The notes beneath the pieces are model-generated. The model was not told the origin of the DNA and made no database searches. It saw only the letters and a program-made list of their open reading frames with translations. A stretch of 16,004 nt of DNA from Hydrogenophaga sp. (GTDB lineage: Bacteria; Pseudomonadota; Gammaproteobacteria; Burkholderiales; Burkholderiaceae_C), in the NCBI GenBank assembly GCA_021154985.1, contig JAJNQE010000053.1, forward strand, positions 1-16,004, in the 5' to 3' direction. The translations under genes and the position numbers were made by a program. This document shows, in pieces, positions 14,602 through 16,004 of this stretch. How positions within the stretch are numbered: the stretch's first letter is position 1; every line of letters begins with the position of its first letter.

Positions 14602-14616
14602 GTCTCAATTTGAGAA
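14602..14616. promoter_or_regulatory. Dyad 2, GTCTCA-ATT-TGAGAA
   Basis: The same arms as dyad 1 with one mismatch at the outer base (TCTCA-ATT-TGAGA is perfect), centred at 14609. It lies 4 bases upstream of the proposed TTGAAA -35 element of the cox-like operon, a usual place for an activator. The shared sequence with dyad 1 makes chance less likely, but binding is inferred. Confidence 0.5.
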
Positions 14617-14714
14617 AGATTGAAACGGCCCAATTCAATTGAGGGTTATCACTCAATTCGGCGGTCAATCGAGCGTGTTTCACTCCCCCTCGCCCACAAC
14701 ACAAGGAGACCGAC

Positions 14715-15182
14715 ATGCAGGTTCAGATCCGGGTCAACGGCAAGGCCGTGACCGTCGATGCACCACCCCACACGCTGCTGGTTCAAACCCTGCGCGAGCA
14801 CCTCAAGCTCACCGGCACCCACGTGGGTTGCGACACGGCGCAATGCGGTGCCTGCACGGTGCTGCTCGACGGCCGCGCGGTGAAGTCCTGCAACATGCTG
14901 CTGGCGCAGGCCGCCGGCAGCGAAGTCACCACCATCGAAGGGCTGGCCGCTGCCGACGGGACCATGCACCCCATGCAGGCCGCGTTCAAGGACTGCCACG
15001 GTCTGCAGTGCGGCTTCTGCACGCCCGGCATGGTGTTGAGCGCGGTGAGCCTGTGCAAGACCCATCCCAACGCCAGTGCCCAGGACATCCGCGAGGGCCT
15101 GGAAGGCAACCTGTGCCGCTGCACCGGTTATCAAAACATCGTCAAGGCCGTGCAGCAGGGTGCTGCGGGCGTGAAGGCATAA
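14715..15182 (+). CDS. CoxS-like [2Fe-2S] subunit of a molybdenum hydroxylase
   Basis: A 155-residue small subunit of the xanthine oxidase/CO dehydrogenase family that relays electrons from the molybdenum site to the flavin subunit through two [2Fe-2S] clusters. The plant-ferredoxin-type N-terminal cluster uses Cys39, Cys44, Cys47 and Cys59 (GCDTAQCGAC). The helical C-terminal cluster uses Cys99, Cys102, Cys134 and Cys136 (QCGFCTPGM, NLCRCTGY). Length and motifs are complete. AAGGAG lies 6 bases before the ATG. The large-subunit gene begins 12 bases after the stop. The S-then-L order is that of form II (coxSLM) clusters rather than proven CO dehydrogenases (coxMSL), so the substrate may be an aldehyde, aromatic or other compound. 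Confidence 0.92.
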   Translation: MQVQIRVNGKAVTVDAPPHTLLVQTLREHLKLTGTHVGCDTAQCGACTVLLDGRAVKSCNMLLAQAAGSEVTTIEGLAAADGTMHPMQAAFKDCHGLQCGFCTPGMVLSAVSLCKTHPNASAQDIREGLEGNLCRCTGYQNIVKAVQQGAAGVKA

Positions 15183-15194
15183 GGAGCCAGCAAC

Positions 15195-16004
15195 ATGGGT
15201 GCCATCGACTTCGCCAAGCTCCCCCACATCGGGGAATCCCTCCTGCGCAAAGAGGACTACCGCTTCCTCACCGGTGCGGGCCAGTACATCGACGACATCG
15301 TGCTCGCCAACATGCGCCACGCGGTGTTCGTGCGCTCGCCGCACGCCCACGCCCGCATCGTCGGCATCGACAAGACCGCCGCCCTGGCCGCGCCCGGTGT
15401 GGTCGGCATCTTCGACGGTGAAGACGTGGCTGCCGACAAGATCGGCGGTCTGCCCTGCGGCTGGCTGATCACCGACACCCAGGGCCAGCCCATGAAGGAG
15501 CCGCCCCACCCCATCCTGGCGCACGGCAAGGTGCGCTATGTGGGCGACCACGTGGCGATGGTGGTGGCCGAGACGCTGGAGCAGGCGAAGAACGCCGCCG
15601 AGCTGGTGGTGGTGGACTACGAAGCGCTGCCCGCCGCGGTGGACGTGCGCGATGCCATGAAGCCCGGCGCCGCCGCACTGCACGACGCTACGCCCGGCAA
15701 CCACTGCTACAAGTGGTCCATCGGTGACCAGGGCCAGGTGGACGCTGCGTTCGCCAACGCCGCGCACGTGACCAGGATCGACCTCATCAACAACCGGCTC
15801 GCGCCCAACCCGATGGAGCCGCGCGCGGTGATCGGCTCGTACAACCGCGCTGGCGACGACTACACGCTGTACGTGGCGAACCAGAACCCCCATGTGGAGC
15901 GCCTGCTGCTCACCGCCTTCGTGATGGGCCTGCCCGAGCACAAGGTGCGCGTGATCGCGCCCGACGTGGGCGGCGGCTTCGGCGCCAAGATCTTCCTGTA
16001 CGCC
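15195..16004 (+). CDS. CoxL-like molybdenum hydroxylase large subunit, N-terminal 270 residues
   Basis: The reading frame is open from ATG 15195 (AAGGAG at 15181-15186) to the window edge: 270 residues of an expected 780-800. The family's catalytic subunit binds the molybdopterin cofactor. Seen: GESLLRKEDYRFLTGAGQYIDD at the start, MRHAVFVRSPHAHARI, VRYVGDHVAMVVAET, NNRLAPNPMEPRAVIG and finally DVGGGFGAK (257-265), the glycine-rich motif near the cofactor. The active-site loop that separates form I CO dehydrogenase (AYxCSFR) from form II (AYRGAGR) lies beyond the window. CO dehydrogenase activity therefore cannot be asserted. A medium (FAD) subunit, if present, should follow downstream. Confidence 0.9.
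   Translation, partial: MGAIDFAKLPHIGESLLRKEDYRFLTGAGQYIDDIVLANMRHAVFVRSPHAHARIVGIDKTAALAAPGVVGIFDGEDVAADKIGGLPCGWLITDTQGQPMKEPPHPILAHGKVRYVGDHVAMVVAETLEQAKNAAELVVVDYEALPAAVDVRDAMKPGAAALHDATPGNHCYKWSIGDQGQVDAAFANAAHVTRIDLINNRLAPNPMEPRAVIGSYNRAGDDYTLYVANQNPHVERLLLTAFVMGLPEHKVRVIAPDVGGGFGAKIFLYA

Larger units (their letters stand above)
14329..14714. promoter_or_regulatory. Divergent control region between aor and cox-like operons
   Basis: A 386-base gap with no convincing gene, markedly A/T-richer than the flanks between about 14533 and 14660. It holds two similar dyads (separate entries), a third TGAGACA half-site at 14489-14495, an inverted repeat CCGACC-GGATT-GGTCGG (14504-14520), ACACCGG (14471-14477) matched by CCGGTGT (14526-14532), and AATTGAATTG (14536-14545) matched by CAATTCAATT (14631-14640). 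For the plus strand, TTGAAA (14620-14625) with GGTTAT 18 bases later (14644-14649) is a possible weak promoter. Shine-Dalgarno AAGGAG at 14703-14708 serves the cox-like gene. I could not place a credible aor promoter. Confidence 0.6.

Noticed and set aside
14649..15941. Minus-strand reading frame of 430 codons over the cox-like genes
   Set aside because: Antisense to two canonical molybdenum hydroxylase subunits; shadow composition.

Overview
The window looks like a chromosomal stretch of a high-GC betaproteobacterium, most likely a member of the Comamonadaceae (Hydrogenophaga, Polaromonas or Acidovorax type). Reasons: strong G/C bias at third codon positions, the gene families present (TRAP transporters, CoxS/CoxL-type molybdenum hydroxylase, LapB next to a LapA-like tail), and palindromic intergenic repeats of a kind I associate with that family. 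The genus is inference. I see no rRNA, tRNA, CRISPR array, insertion sequence or phage gene.

Layout. (1) 1-1216: tail of a probable lapA and the complete lapB (lipopolysaccharide control). (2) 1227-8431: a catabolic module. A fused hydantoinase A/B (5-oxoprolinase-type) gene and a MarR-like regulator overlap by 4 bases on the minus strand. Diverging from them on the plus strand is a complete three-gene TRAP transporter (binding protein, small and large permease) that ends at a strong intrinsic terminator. The arrangement suggests regulated uptake and hydrolysis of an acidic cyclic amide such as 5-oxoproline; the substrate is inferred. (3) 8514-9873: rdgC (recombination-associated DNA-binding protein) and crcB/fluC (fluoride channel). 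(4) 9879-14328, minus strand: a five-gene operon for a tungsten-type aldehyde oxidoreductase of the Aromatoleum AorABC kind: a four-cluster ferredoxin subunit (AorA), the tungstopterin catalytic subunit (AorB), an FAD/NAD(H) subunit (AorC), a MoaD-like sulfur carrier, and a 99-residue protein I do not recognise. (5) 14329-14714: an A/T-richer divergent control region with two near-identical dyads. (6) 14715-16004: a CoxS-like [2Fe-2S] subunit and the first 270 residues of a CoxL-like molybdenum hydroxylase, cut by the window end.

The most interesting part is the aor operon and its control. Two intercistronic structures divide it: a tandem pair of imperfect hairpins between aorA and aorB, and a textbook intrinsic terminator between aorB and aorC. 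If the terminator is leaky, it would make AorA and AorB in excess over AorC, which fits what I recall of the filament-like (AorAB)nC composition of the Aromatoleum enzyme. Two GTCTCA-N3-TGAGA dyads between the divergent aor and cox-like operons suggest one regulator could govern two pterin-dependent oxidoreductase systems. Secondary points are an SSB-like acidic C-terminus on RdgC and the tri-glycine end of the unknown 99-residue protein.
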